From the NCBI RefSeq assembly GCF_002933345.1, contig NZ_PDKR01000002.1, positions 1-64,000 of the forward strand: DNA of 64,000 bases. The letters are read 5' to 3'. Both the position numbers and the translations under genes were made by a program. Under the pieces are notes generated by a model. It saw only the letters and a list, made by a program, of their open reading frames with translations. It ran no database searches and was not told where the DNA came from. The stretch comes from Candidatus Pantoea edessiphila. Its GTDB lineage: Bacteria; Pseudomonadota; Gammaproteobacteria; Enterobacterales; Enterobacteriaceae. Every line of letters starts with the position of its first letter. Within the stretch, counting starts at the first letter, position 1. Positions 55,759 to 64,000 of this stretch are shown piece after piece.

Positions 55759-56649
55759 GTGCTCTCCTAAATTTTAAAAAAATATTAAAAAATAAATAAT
55801 CTACATATCATGGAAAATAATTATCTTATTATGCTTTATAATATATTAGAAAATACAAATATTAACTGATATTACATATAAATTAATTTTTATGTAAATA
55901 ATATTTGTAATAAATTGTAAAGAAGGTAAATTAATAACGGCTAAAATTATCCATTTATTAAATATTAGTAAATAAATTTTTAGCTTTAAGCTTGTTATTT
56001 AATAATAGCTATTGTATGAAATATACAATAAAATTGAATTAATTTATTTTTTTATTCTATATATCATGAAATTGATTTTACATCAATTGAAAATCTATCT
56101 TATAAAGATCTTCAAATTAAATTATTATAAGTAATAAAAATATAATTAATATTAGCATTTTATTATTAGGAATAAAAGCTAATAAATATATAGTATACTT
56201 ATTCACAGTGATATATTAAAAAAAAATAGGGTTATCAGTAAACGAAACTAACTAAATCAAAAATCAGCTTTATTTCAATTATAAATTATTATATTTCATA
56301 TTTAACCAATAAAATATTTATTAATTTAATTAATTGATTTTAATTAATATTAATCAATATATTAATTATAATTACTGTTTGGTACTATTTTAAAAAATTT
56401 ATAATATTATTAAAATAATTAATAAATGATATACTCTTTTAATTAATTTATAATTTTCTAATTAATTTTTATATATGAATTACTATTTTAAAATAATTGT
56501 ATTTGAAATACATTTGTATTATCTATACTATTCAGTACGGTATGAAACATTATCCTTTCAAAAAGGATAGCTCGATATATTAAAATTATTTTATCAATTA
56601 AAAAAATTTGATATTATTTTATTAATTTATAAAATTATCATATTGTAGC
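55759..56649. other. Gene-free gap (lptFG position)
   Basis: AT-rich, with no supportable gene. E. coli has lptF and lptG beyond pepA. Here the interval up to tRNA-Leu(CAA) shows no open frame or recognisable fragment. A small hairpin, TATCCTTT (56551-56558) with AAAGGATA (56562-56569), is the only clear structure. The pepA promoter must lie at the left end. Confidence 0.5.
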
Positions 56650-56732
56650 GCCGAAGTGGCGAAATTGGTAGACGCAGTTGATTCAAAATCAACCGTATTA
56701 CATACGTGTCGGTTCAAATCCGACCTTCGGCA
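56650..56732 (+). tRNA. leuX: tRNA-Leu(CAA)
   Basis: A class II tRNA: acceptor GCCGAAG/CTTCGGC, D arm TGGCGAAATTGGTAGACGC, anticodon stem GTTGA/TCAAC around TTCAAAA (anticodon CAA), long variable arm and T arm GGTTCAAATCC. It matches E. coli leuX. TTT follows the discriminator A, so CCA is not encoded. Confidence 0.96.
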
Positions 56733-56830
56733 TTTTATTAATATAAACAATTGATTAGTAATTATCTTGAAAAGATAATACATTGTTTATAATTAATCAA
56801 TTTGATCAGTAATATAAAATTAAAAAATCA

Positions 56831-56918
56831 TGCGAAGAGAGGGATTTGAACCCTCATGTCTATAATTTAAGACACTAGCATCTGAAGCTAGCGCGTCTGC
56901 CATTTTCGCCATCCTCGC
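56831..56918 (-). tRNA. tRNA-Leu(CAG)
   Basis: The minus strand folds as a class II tRNA: acceptor GCGAGGA/TCTTCGC, GGCAGACGCGCTAGC, anticodon loop TTCAGAT (CAG), long variable arm and T arm GGTTCAAATCC. It resembles the E. coli leuQ/leuP/leuV genes, which lie beside rsmC-holD, so the neighbouring holD supports the identity. CCA is not encoded. Confidence 0.95.
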
Positions 56919-57153
56919 ATATTATTTCTTTTTTTAAAATTGTTAACTTAAAATTAAAGTATTTGTCTTCGTTTATGTTAATTTATTTATTGTAAATAGT
57001 AAACCCAGAAATTAATATATCTTTATAATCTAACACTTGTTTGAAATAATTAAAATTTATTTTTTAGTTTTTTTAAAATAATTTTTAATAAAAAATATTG
57101 GCTCAATAATATTTATTAATATATGATTGATTTTTTGCTAAGTGGAATGTATT

Positions 57154-57579
57154 TTGATTAATATTAAAGATATTCGAACTAATTGTGAAATAAATTTTAT
57201 TTTAAAAAACATAGGCATTATTCAGTATAAGTTAAATAGACCAAAATTATTAAAAGGATTATCTAATTTAAATATTTCACCACATATAAAGATAGTAATA
57301 GTAACTGATAAAATATCTAAATTAGATAAAATATTTATAGACGACGTATTATACTCATTAAATATAATACATTCTCAGGTAAAAGTAATTCAGCCGGAAC
57401 AATTAACAACATCTACAGATAAATTAACTTGTCCTTATTGGTTAATAGGTGTAAAAACTAAAAAATTATCCAATAGTTTAACTTTATATACTAGTCATAT
57501 TTCTAAATTAATGAATAATAGTAGAGAAAAACGTTTATTTTGGAAAAAATTATGTAATTATTATACTTATTTTAAGTAA
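57154..57579 (+). CDS. holD: DNA polymerase III psi subunit
   Basis: Psi bridges chi and the clamp-loader core. The match to E. coli HolD is moderate but colinear: NIGIIQYKLNRP aligns with LGITQWSLRRP, then HIKIVIVTD, FIDDVLYSLN, VKVIQPEQL, CPYWLIGV and a C-terminal KRLFWKKLCNYY. The start is uncertain: TTG at 57154 has GGA at suitable spacing and gives about 141 residues (E. coli 137); GTG at 57142 would add four. rsmC and rimI, its E. coli neighbours, are absent. Confidence 0.82.
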   Translation: MINIKDIRTNCEINFILKNIGIIQYKLNRPKLLKGLSNLNISPHIKIVIVTDKISKLDKIFIDDVLYSLNIIHSQVKVIQPEQLTTSTDKLTCPYWLIGVKTKKLSNSLTLYTSHISKLMNNSREKRLFWKKLCNYYTYFK

Positions 57580-58595
57580 TTTTTAGTTTAAAAAGAAAAT
57601 TGTTTTAAATATTATTATTTATTAACATATGTGATAAAAGCATTTATATATGAATATAGTTATGACTGAGTACATGAATCAAGTAAACTATTTAATAGTA
57701 ATTTATTAAATTTAGTTATAAGATAATAATTTAATTATTAAACTTGAATTATTTATTATTTACCAACAAGTGAAATATTATACTTTTTTATTTTAGTTTG
57801 ATTTTTTATATTATTATTAATAATCTTTTAAATTTAAATAGTTATCTAAATCATTTAGTGATATTAATCATTCTGAATAGAAAAATTATTGGTAAAATTA
57901 TTAATTATCAAAAAACTATATTTTATAATTAAGAAATAATATAATCTTTTTTATCTAGTTTATAAAAAGATTATATTTAAGCATTGAACATCATTTAAAA
58001 AAAAAGACATTATTAATAATATCATAATGGATTATTTAACGGATATTTAAAACTTGAATTTAAAATAAGATGTGTTCTAAGATATTAAGCTCTTAAAGAT
58101 AAATATACATCCATTACTTTGAAATTTATCTTTTTATTAAAAATTATTATTCAATTAATAGAAAAATATTAAATATATTGTCAATTTGATTTGTATGTTT
58201 AAAAAAAAACTATAAAAATTCATTGAATTAATAAATTATTAATTTGTTTTTTTATTTTTGTTAAAATTTAATTTAATTCTAATATATAGAAATATTGTAT
58301 ATCGAATTGATTTTAATAATTAACTTACATTAAATTAATATCCTATAATTAATTTTTGCAGATCTTATATGTTTTTTAAATTTATTAATCATTTTCTATA
58401 AATGTTGTTTTATTTTTCTTTAGAATACTAATAAAATTAGATATATTTTAATTAGACAAAACATAATTCTTTAAAATGTTATATTAAAATCTATACTATA
58501 TTATTTATATATATACTATTAAGTAGTATTAATTTCTTATAAAAAAATATATTTTATATCTATAAAATACAAATAAAATAGGAAAAAAATAATAA
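57580..58595. other. Gene-free gap of about 1 kb
   Basis: AT-rich throughout, with no supportable gene. In E. coli many genes lie between holD and slt (rimI, yjjG, prfC and others). I found no recognisable fragment. A long-loop inverted repeat (AAAGATAAAT near 58095 with ATTTATCTTT near 58134) is the only structure seen. Confidence 0.45.
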
Positions 58596-60533
58596 GTGAA
58601 AATGATCTTTAAATGCTTGATTTTAATTCAATTTATTTTTTTTAATGAAAATATATATGCTACTTCTATTAAACAGCAACGTCAAAATTACAAACAAATT
58701 AAAACTGCTTACATAAATCATGATATAGATATTATATCCAGTTTGTTACCTAAACTAAAAAAATATCCCCTTTATCCTTATTTGCAATATGAATTTTTGA
58801 TAAAAAAAATCAAAAAAGAAAACAATTTAGCATCAATACAAGGTTTGGTAAAAAAATTCATTAATAAATATTCTGATATACCAATTGCCAATTCAATGAA
58901 TAATTATTTTATAAATTTATTAGCTCAACATAATAATGGAAAAACTTTACTTAATTTTAGTCCAAATAAACCAAAACAAACACAAGCATTATGTAATTGG
59001 TACTATATTAAATGGCTTTTTGACAAAAAATCAATAAATATTGAAGCTTTGAAAAAAATTTGGCTAAGTCGTGTTAATATATTGCATGATTGCAATAAAT
59101 TATTATTAATTTCAAATAAGCACATAAAAATACCTTCAAATATTATACTTGAACTTATTGGTTTTGCTATGAAGGCTAACAATGACAGATTAATAACTTG
59201 TTTAACAAAGATGCTGCCACCAAATTATAAAAATTTTGCAAATTTGATCCTACAAATAAAAAACAATCCATCATCTATTCTTAATTTAATTAAGAAAATG
59301 CATTATAGCTCCTTTAACTTTAATTTACAGGTAATCCGTTATTCTTTATTACATTTATCTCGTAAAAATCCTGAATTAGCAAAAAAAACAATGTCAATAA
59401 TAATAAAATCTTATCATATGACACCATCTGATATTCAAGTATTAAAAGAAATAGTAGCAAATAATATGATACAAAAAAATATCAGTAATGAACTAAATAT
59501 ATGGCGTAATTCAGTAATAGCTAATAGCAAATCTACATCTTTGATTGAACAGCATATTCGTAAATCCTTAATGAATAATAATCGTACAGAACTGAAATTT
59601 TGGATTTCTCGTCTACCATTAAAAGCAAAGGAAAAAGAAGAATGGCAATATTGGCAAGCAGATATCCTTTATTTACAGGGAAAGAAAAAACAAGCTAAAA
59701 GTATTTTTTATAAATTAATAAAAAAACGTAATTTTTATTCTTTAGTAGCAGCACAAAGATTAGGCATAAATTATTTTTTTAAAAACGATATAGCACCAGC
59801 GCCTGACAATACTATTTTAACACTCAAAGAAATGCCAAGAATACGTGAATTAATGTATTGGAAACAATATAATTTAGCAAGCAATGAATGGAATCATTTG
59901 ATTTCTAATAAAACTGTTAGACAATTAAAAATGTTAGCACGTTATGCTAACGAGCAAAAATGGTGGAATTTCAGTGTAAAAACTACTATTCAAGCTAAAA
60001 TATGGGATAATATTAAAGAAAGGTTTCCACTAGCATGGAACAATCTATATATCAAATATACTAATAATAAAAATATTTCTAAAAATTATGCAATGGCTAT
60101 TTCAAGACAGGAAAGTGGTTGGGATCCAGATGCACATTCATTAATGAATGCTATAGGACTGATGCAAATTGAACCAAATACTGCAAAGCAAGTCATAAAA
60201 ATATACCATATTAAAGATGATATTATAAATAAATTATTTGATCCTGAAATAAATATTTGGATTGGTACTAATTATTTAGAATATATTTTTAAACAACTTG
60301 GAAAAAACCGGATTTTAACTTCTGCAGCATATAATGCTGGATTATCAAATATAAATATATGGAAACATAGAAGTGCAGGCAAAATAAACGCAATAGCCTT
60401 TATTGAAGCTATTCCATTTCTAGAAACAAGACAATATGTCAAAAATGTTTTATTATATAATGCCTATTATAATTATCTTACTGGAAAACCTAGAAATATT
60501 TTAACTTCTGTTGAATGGAATCATCGCTACTGA
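58596..60533 (+). CDS. slt: Soluble lytic murein transglycosylase Slt70
   Basis: Cleaves peptidoglycan glycan strands to 1,6-anhydromuropeptides in the periplasm. It has 645 residues, as in E. coli. GTG was chosen because AGGA lies 12 bases upstream; ATG two codons later is the alternative. The signal peptide ends near NIYA/TS. The alpha-superhelical U and L domains (about 25-475) are Lys/Asn-rich but colinear. The C-terminal lysozyme-like domain has the catalytic Glu506 in AISRQESGWDP, GLMQIEPNTAKQ, DPEINIWIGTNYL and SAAYNAG. It precedes thrA; trpR and its neighbours in E. coli are missing. Confidence 0.95.
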   Translation: MKMIFKCLILIQFIFFNENIYATSIKQQRQNYKQIKTAYINHDIDIISSLLPKLKKYPLYPYLQYEFLIKKIKKENNLASIQGLVKKFINKYSDIPIANSMNNYFINLLAQHNNGKTLLNFSPNKPKQTQALCNWYYIKWLFDKKSINIEALKKIWLSRVNILHDCNKLLLISNKHIKIPSNIILELIGFAMKANNDRLITCLTKMLPPNYKNFANLILQIKNNPSSILNLIKKMHYSSFNFNLQVIRYSLLHLSRKNPELAKKTMSIIIKSYHMTPSDIQVLKEIVANNMIQKNISNELNIWRNSVIANSKSTSLIEQHIRKSLMNNNRTELKFWISRLPLKAKEKEEWQYWQADILYLQGKKKQAKSIFYKLIKKRNFYSLVAAQRLGINYFFKNDIAPAPDNTILTLKEMPRIRELMYWKQYNLASNEWNHLISNKTVRQLKMLARYANEQKWWNFSVKTTIQAKIWDNIKERFPLAWNNLYIKYTNNKNISKNYAMAISRQESGWDPDAHSLMNAIGLMQIEPNTAKQVIKIYHIKDDIINKLFDPEINIWIGTNYLEYIFKQLGKNRILTSAAYNAGLSNINIWKHRSAGKINAIAFIEAIPFLETRQYVKNVLLYNAYYNYLTGKPRNILTSVEWNHRY

Positions 60534-61100
60534 ATTATAAGTTAATAATTGATATTATAAAAATTTTTAATAATTAAATTTAACATTAAAAGTAAAAAAA
60601 CAAAAATTTATTAATATAATTTCGATAAAATAGATTTATTTTTAATATGTTTTTAATGATTTTATTAAATAAAAACTTAAGATTTAATATAATTTAATCA
60701 CTACTTTAATTAACAACTATTCTGCTAACAATGCTTATATAAATTTTTTATATAATATTCTTAAAAGATAAATTAGTTTATTTATATTTTTTATATAATT
60801 ACATATGATCTATATTCAAAATTTAGTCATTAATTTTTTATCCCGATAGGGGAGAATGCATGTAAGTTGAATGATATTTAAAATATTATTTAATACGGAC
60901 ATTTACTTGGTAAATCATATATTAATTCTTTTAGTTGCATAAAATTTTTGTAACTAAAGATTATAATAAATATCATATACTTAAATTAAGTTTTAAACAT
61001 CTTGCTAACACCTTAATTATTGGCATCGCTGTTATTATACATAGTGATATGAGCTGATATAAATAAAAAAAGAAAACATCACCTATCTGAAGTATAAATT
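60534..61100. other. slt-thrA gap, no thrL leader recognised
   Basis: AT-rich. There is no gene, and no Thr/Ile-rich leader peptide like thrL is visible in any frame. TTAGTTGCA (60931-60939) and TGTAACTAA (60949-60957) can form a nine-base stem with one G-T pair. A short CCCGATAGGGG hairpin lies near 60842-60852. Neither is followed by a T tract. Confidence 0.5.
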
Positions 61101-61119
61101 TCTTAACTTTTTGTTAAGA
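61101..61119 (+). promoter_or_regulatory. Small hairpin beside the thrA ribosome-binding site
   Basis: TCTTAAC (61101-61107) and GTTAAGA (61113-61119) form a seven-base stem with a T5 loop, ending four bases before the AGGAG of thrA. It is far weaker than the E. coli thr attenuator and has no T tract. It could modulate ribosome access, or be chance in AT-rich sequence. Confidence 0.35.
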
Positions 61120-61137
61120 TTCAGGAGATTTTACATC

Positions 61138-63585
61138 ATGCGAGTGCTAAAATTTGGTGGAACATCAATGGGTAATGCGAAACTTTTAATTCGTGTAGCC
61201 GAAATTTTAGAAGATAGCGCACAAAAAGGACAAGTTATTGCTGTATTATCTTCTCCAACTAAAATTACAACTTATTTGTTGGAAATAATTAAAACCAGAC
61301 TTAGTAATCAAGATAATTTATTAAGTATTAAGGATGCAGAATATATTTTTTCTAGCTTATTATTAGACTTGGTTGATATTCAACCAAAATTAAATTTTGG
61401 TTATCTAAAAAGTTTTATAGGACTAGAACTTAATAAAATAAAAAAGATGCTATATGGAGTAAAATTATTAAAACAATGTCCAGATAATATACAAGCCTCT
61501 ATTACATGTATTGGTGGAAAAATTTCAGTTGTTATTCTAGGAGAAATATTGAAGGTACGTAATAATCACACAAGTATAATAAATCCTGTAGAGAAAATCC
61601 TTGCTTTTGGAAGTTATTTAAATTCTACAATTGATATCATTGAATCTTCTAATCGTATTAAACTTAATAAAATTCCAGAAAAAAATATTATACTTGTAGC
61701 AGGTGCTATAGCTGGAAATGAACGTGGTGAAACAGTATTATTAGGAAACAAAGGTTCAGACTATTCAGCAGCGTTTTTAGCAGCATGTTTTAAAGCAGAT
61801 CGTTGTGAAATATGGACCGATGCAGATGGTTTATATATTTGTGATTTAAATCAAGTTCCTAATGCAAATATATTAAGATCAATATCTTATAATGAAATTA
61901 TAGAATTAATTTATTTGGGTGCTAATATTCTTAATATTAAGACTATCAATGTTCTTACTCGTTTTCAAATTCCGTGTTTAATTAAAAATATTACTAATCC
62001 TATATCAGAAGGGACTGTTATCAGCAATAAAATTGATCGCGATAAAAGTTTAATTAAAGGTATTGTTGATTTGAATAACGTAGTGATGTTAAACATTTCT
62101 GGCTCAAAATTAAAAAATGTAGCTGGTATGTTATCACATATAATAAACAGTCTTTCAAAATCTGGTATTTTTATATTTTCATTTATGGTTCATTACCAGG
62201 AAACTAATATTAGTTTTTGTGTATTAGAAAGTGACCTAAAATTTATTCAACAAACTCTTAAAAAAGAATTAAAATTCGAACTGCAAAATAAGTTACTTAA
62301 TCCTATTATAACAACTAAAAATCTAACGATGATTTCAGTGATAGGTAATGGTATATGCAGTGTTAAAGGGTTATGTAACAAAGTACTTTCACCATTGACA
62401 CGTGCCAATATTGATATTATATCAGTTTTACTGAATTCGTCTGGAAACTCAATTTCAATTATTTTGAAGAAAAATAAAGTTACAAATTTAATTAAACTAA
62501 TATACCGATCATTATTTATTAATAATAAGATAATTGAGCTATTCATAATTGGAATTGGAGGAGTAGGAAATGCTTTATTGAAGCAAATAGCTCAGCAACA
62601 AAAATACTTAAAGCAAGAAAAAAATATAAAAATATGTGTTTGTGGAATAGCTAACTCTCAACAGATTCTAATTAATTTAGAAGGGATTGATTTAAATAAT
62701 TGGAGATTAGATTTTTCAAAAACTAATAAAATATTTGATACTAATCACTTAATATCTTTAATTAATCAAAATCATATGCTAAATCCAGTTATTGTAGACT
62801 GCACTGCTAGTGAAGAAATTGCTAATAAATATATAAATTTTTTATCAAACGGTTTTCATATAGTAACATCAAATAAAAAAGCTAATACTTCTTCTTGGGA
62901 TTACTATAAAAAAATACGTAATATTACTAATAATTCTAACTGTAAATTTCTGTATGAAACTAATGTAGGAGCAGGTCTTCCAGTAATTGAAAATCTAAAA
63001 AATTTATTAAATAGCGGGGATGAATTGATAAAATTTTCTGGAATTTTATCGGGTTCCCTTTCTTTTATTTTTGGTAAATTAGATGAAGGCTTTTCTATAT
63101 CAGAGGCAACTAGTATGGCACGTAAAATGGGTTATACAGAGCCAAATCCTATAGAAGACCTTAGTGGTATGGATGTAGCTCGCAAATTACTAATTATAGC
63201 TCGAGAATTAGGATATAAATTAGAGTTAGAAGATATAAATATTGAACCATTATTACCAAATGATATTGATCATATTAATGATATTGACAATTTTATGAAA
63301 TATTTATCATCATTTAATGAATTATTTAAAAATAGAGTATCTAAAGCTCATACTTGTAATAAAGTCTTAAGATTTGTTGGTACTATTGAAAAAGGAGGTA
63401 TATGTAAAGTGAAAATTGATGAAGTGGGGGAAAATAATCCACTTTATAAAATTAAAAATGGTGAAAATGCATTAGCATTTTATAGTCGTTATTATCAGCC
63501 AATTCCATTGGTTTTACGAGGATACGGAGCTGGTAATGATGTAACAGCGGCTGGAGTTTTTGCTGATTTACTTCGTACTTTATAA
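61138..63585 (+). CDS. thrA: Aspartokinase I-homoserine dehydrogenase I, kinase domain degraded
   Basis: In E. coli ThrA catalyses steps one and three of threonine synthesis. The ATG giving MRVLKFGGTS, after AGGAG, is the conserved start; it gives 815 residues (E. coli 820). Numbering is identical to E. coli through the kinase. There E127, R204, K263, H266 and P267 are replaced by Gly, Asn, Asn, Asn and Ile, and DPR at 236-238 by DLN, while Lys5 and Asp208 remain. Kinase activity is therefore doubtful. In the ACT region S345 is Phe, Q432-G433 are Leu-Asn and SSSE at 352-355 is HYQE. The homoserine dehydrogenase half is intact: GIGGVGNALL, SNKKANTSS, TNVGAGLPVIENL, SGILSGSLSFIFGKLDEG and DLSGMDVARKLL. 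thrB follows 26 bp later. Confidence 0.95.
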   Translation: MRVLKFGGTSMGNAKLLIRVAEILEDSAQKGQVIAVLSSPTKITTYLLEIIKTRLSNQDNLLSIKDAEYIFSSLLLDLVDIQPKLNFGYLKSFIGLELNKIKKMLYGVKLLKQCPDNIQASITCIGGKISVVILGEILKVRNNHTSIINPVEKILAFGSYLNSTIDIIESSNRIKLNKIPEKNIILVAGAIAGNERGETVLLGNKGSDYSAAFLAACFKADRCEIWTDADGLYICDLNQVPNANILRSISYNEIIELIYLGANILNIKTINVLTRFQIPCLIKNITNPISEGTVISNKIDRDKSLIKGIVDLNNVVMLNISGSKLKNVAGMLSHIINSLSKSGIFIFSFMVHYQETNISFCVLESDLKFIQQTLKKELKFELQNKLLNPIITTKNLTMISVIGNGICSVKGLCNKVLSPLTRANIDIISVLLNSSGNSISIILKKNKVTNLIKLIYRSLFINNKIIELFIIGIGGVGNALLKQIAQQQKYLKQEKNIKICVCGIANSQQILINLEGIDLNNWRLDFSKTNKIFDTNHLISLINQNHMLNPVIVDCTASEEIANKYINFLSNGFHIVTSNKKANTSSWDYYKKIRNITNNSNCKFLYETNVGAGLPVIENLKNLLNSGDELIKFSGILSGSLSFIFGKLDEGFSISEATSMARKMGYTEPNPIEDLSGMDVARKLLIIARELGYKLELEDINIEPLLPNDIDHINDIDNFMKYLSSFNELFKNRVSKAHTCNKVLRFVGTIEKGGICKVKIDEVGENNPLYKIKNGENALAFYSRYYQPIPLVLRGYGAGNDVTAAGVFADLLRTL

Positions 63586-63611
63586 TGAAATGAAAAGTTA
63601 GGATTTTAATA

Positions 63612-64000
63612 ATGGTAAAAATTTATGCGCCGGCATCTATTGGTAATGTTAATGTAGGATTTGATGTATTAGGTGCAGCACTTGCACCCATAGATGGTTC
63701 ATTATTAGGTGATTATGTTACCATTAAATCTTCTGATCACTTTAAATTAGTTAATGCTGGCATGTTTGCAAATAAGTTACCCACCATTGTAGAAAATAAT
63801 ATTATCTATCAATGCTGGAAGCATTTTTGCTTAAAAATTAATAAAATCATACCTGTCAGCATAATTTTAGAAAAAAATATGCCAATAGGATCAGGTTTAG
63901 GATCTAGCGCTTGTTCTATAGTAGCTGGTTTAGTAGCAATGAACGAATTTTGTGGTCAGATTCTTAGTAAGAATGAATTATTAATATTAATGGGCAATTT
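63612..64000 (+). CDS. thrB: Homoserine kinase (partial, runs off the window)
   Basis: A GHMP-family kinase that phosphorylates homoserine for threonine synthase. The visible 129 residues start [23 protein letters not shown], as in E. coli ThrB, and include the ATP-binding [21 protein letters not shown]. The reading frame is open to the window end. It lies 26 bp after thrA in the usual thrABC order; thrC is expected just beyond. Confidence 0.97.
   Translation, partial: MVKIYAPASIGNVNVGFDVLGAALAPIDGSLLGDYVTIKSSDHFKLVNAGMFANKLPTIVENNIIYQCWKHFCLKINKIIPVSIILEKNMPIGSGLGSSACSIVAGLVAMNEFCGQILSKNELLILMGN

Noticed and set aside
56199-56207. TTATTCACA, a perfect DnaA-box match in the pepA-tRNA-Leu gap, suggesting an origin
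   Set aside because: A single nine-base match is expected several times by chance in AT-rich sequence of this length. No cluster of boxes, DnaA gene or typical origin neighbours are present.
57580-58595. Possible decayed rimI or prfC in the 1-kb gap after holD
   Set aside because: Reading both strands in pieces gave no string of family motifs like that seen for plsB.
61111-61137. Upstream TTG extension of thrA
   Set aside because: It would start inside the leader hairpin; MRVLKFGGTS after AGGAG is the universal ThrA start.

Overview
The window is a piece of a strongly reduced, very AT-rich gammaproteobacterial chromosome. Nearly every intact protein is a close relative of an Escherichia coli protein, usually at almost the same length. 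Local gene order follows the E. coli map in blocks: rrnE/metA, pgi-lysC, plsB, yjbJ, dusA, dnaB, ssb (about 90-92 min); pheU, cutA, fxsA, groESL, efp (94 min); degQ, zapE, rplM, rpsI, sspAB, lptB, ibaG, murA, ispB, rplU, rpmA, obgE, greA, ftsH, folP, glmM, secG, leuU, rimP, nusA, infB, rbfA, truB, rpsO, pnp, deaD, yhbP (about 69-73 min); ridA, pyrB, argI, valS, holC, pepA, leuX, leuQ-like, holD, slt, thrA, thrB (96 min through 0). Missing neighbours leave long AT-rich gaps, some holding recognisable wrecks. This pattern, with amino-acid biosynthesis kept, fits a nutritional endosymbiont of an insect derived from Enterobacterales (Blochmannia/Baumannia/Sodalis-type lineages). I cannot name the species from this sequence alone.

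Layout. Positions 1-360 hold the 3' end of a 16S rRNA gene, a 21-nt stump of tRNA-Ile and an intact tRNA-Asp, as if 23S and 5S had been deleted from an rRNA operon. Positions 385-11200 carry metA, pgi, lysC, a plsB pseudogene, yjbJ, dusA, dnaB and ssb. Positions 11.7-17.2 kb carry an outer-membrane yfaZ-like gene, tRNA-Phe, cutA, fxsA, groESL behind a preserved heat-shock promoter, and efp. Positions 17.8-48.3 kb are mainly translation, transcription and envelope genes. Positions 48.3-55.8 kb form one compact minus-strand run, pepA-holC-valS-argI-pyrB-ridA. The right end has two tRNA-Leu genes, holD, slt, and thrA-thrB, which runs off the window.

Most interesting theme. The aspartate-family amino-acid pathway looks as though its control has been dismantled while its flux steps were kept. 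LysC keeps its aspartokinase catalytic residues but carries Ile and Asp at the positions equivalent to E. coli M318 and G323, where such changes are known to remove lysine feedback. ThrA has lost the aspartokinase active-site residues yet keeps an intact homoserine dehydrogenase, and its threonine-sensing region is rewritten, including Phe at position 345. MetA differs at the three positions where E. coli feedback-resistant mutants map. The lysC leader shows no lysine riboswitch, and no thrL attenuator is recognisable. PyrB has lost its regulatory partner PyrI and the pyrL leader.

Other signals of ongoing decay are an LptB ATPase with intact Walker motifs but a destroyed Q-loop, signature and H-loop; plsB fragments covering most of the protein; a yhbP gene broken by a single missing A in a poly(A) tract; four of five tRNA genes without an encoded CCA; and many 8-24 bp tandem duplications. 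Intrinsic terminators remain well formed after several genes, so transcription units can be drawn with some confidence.
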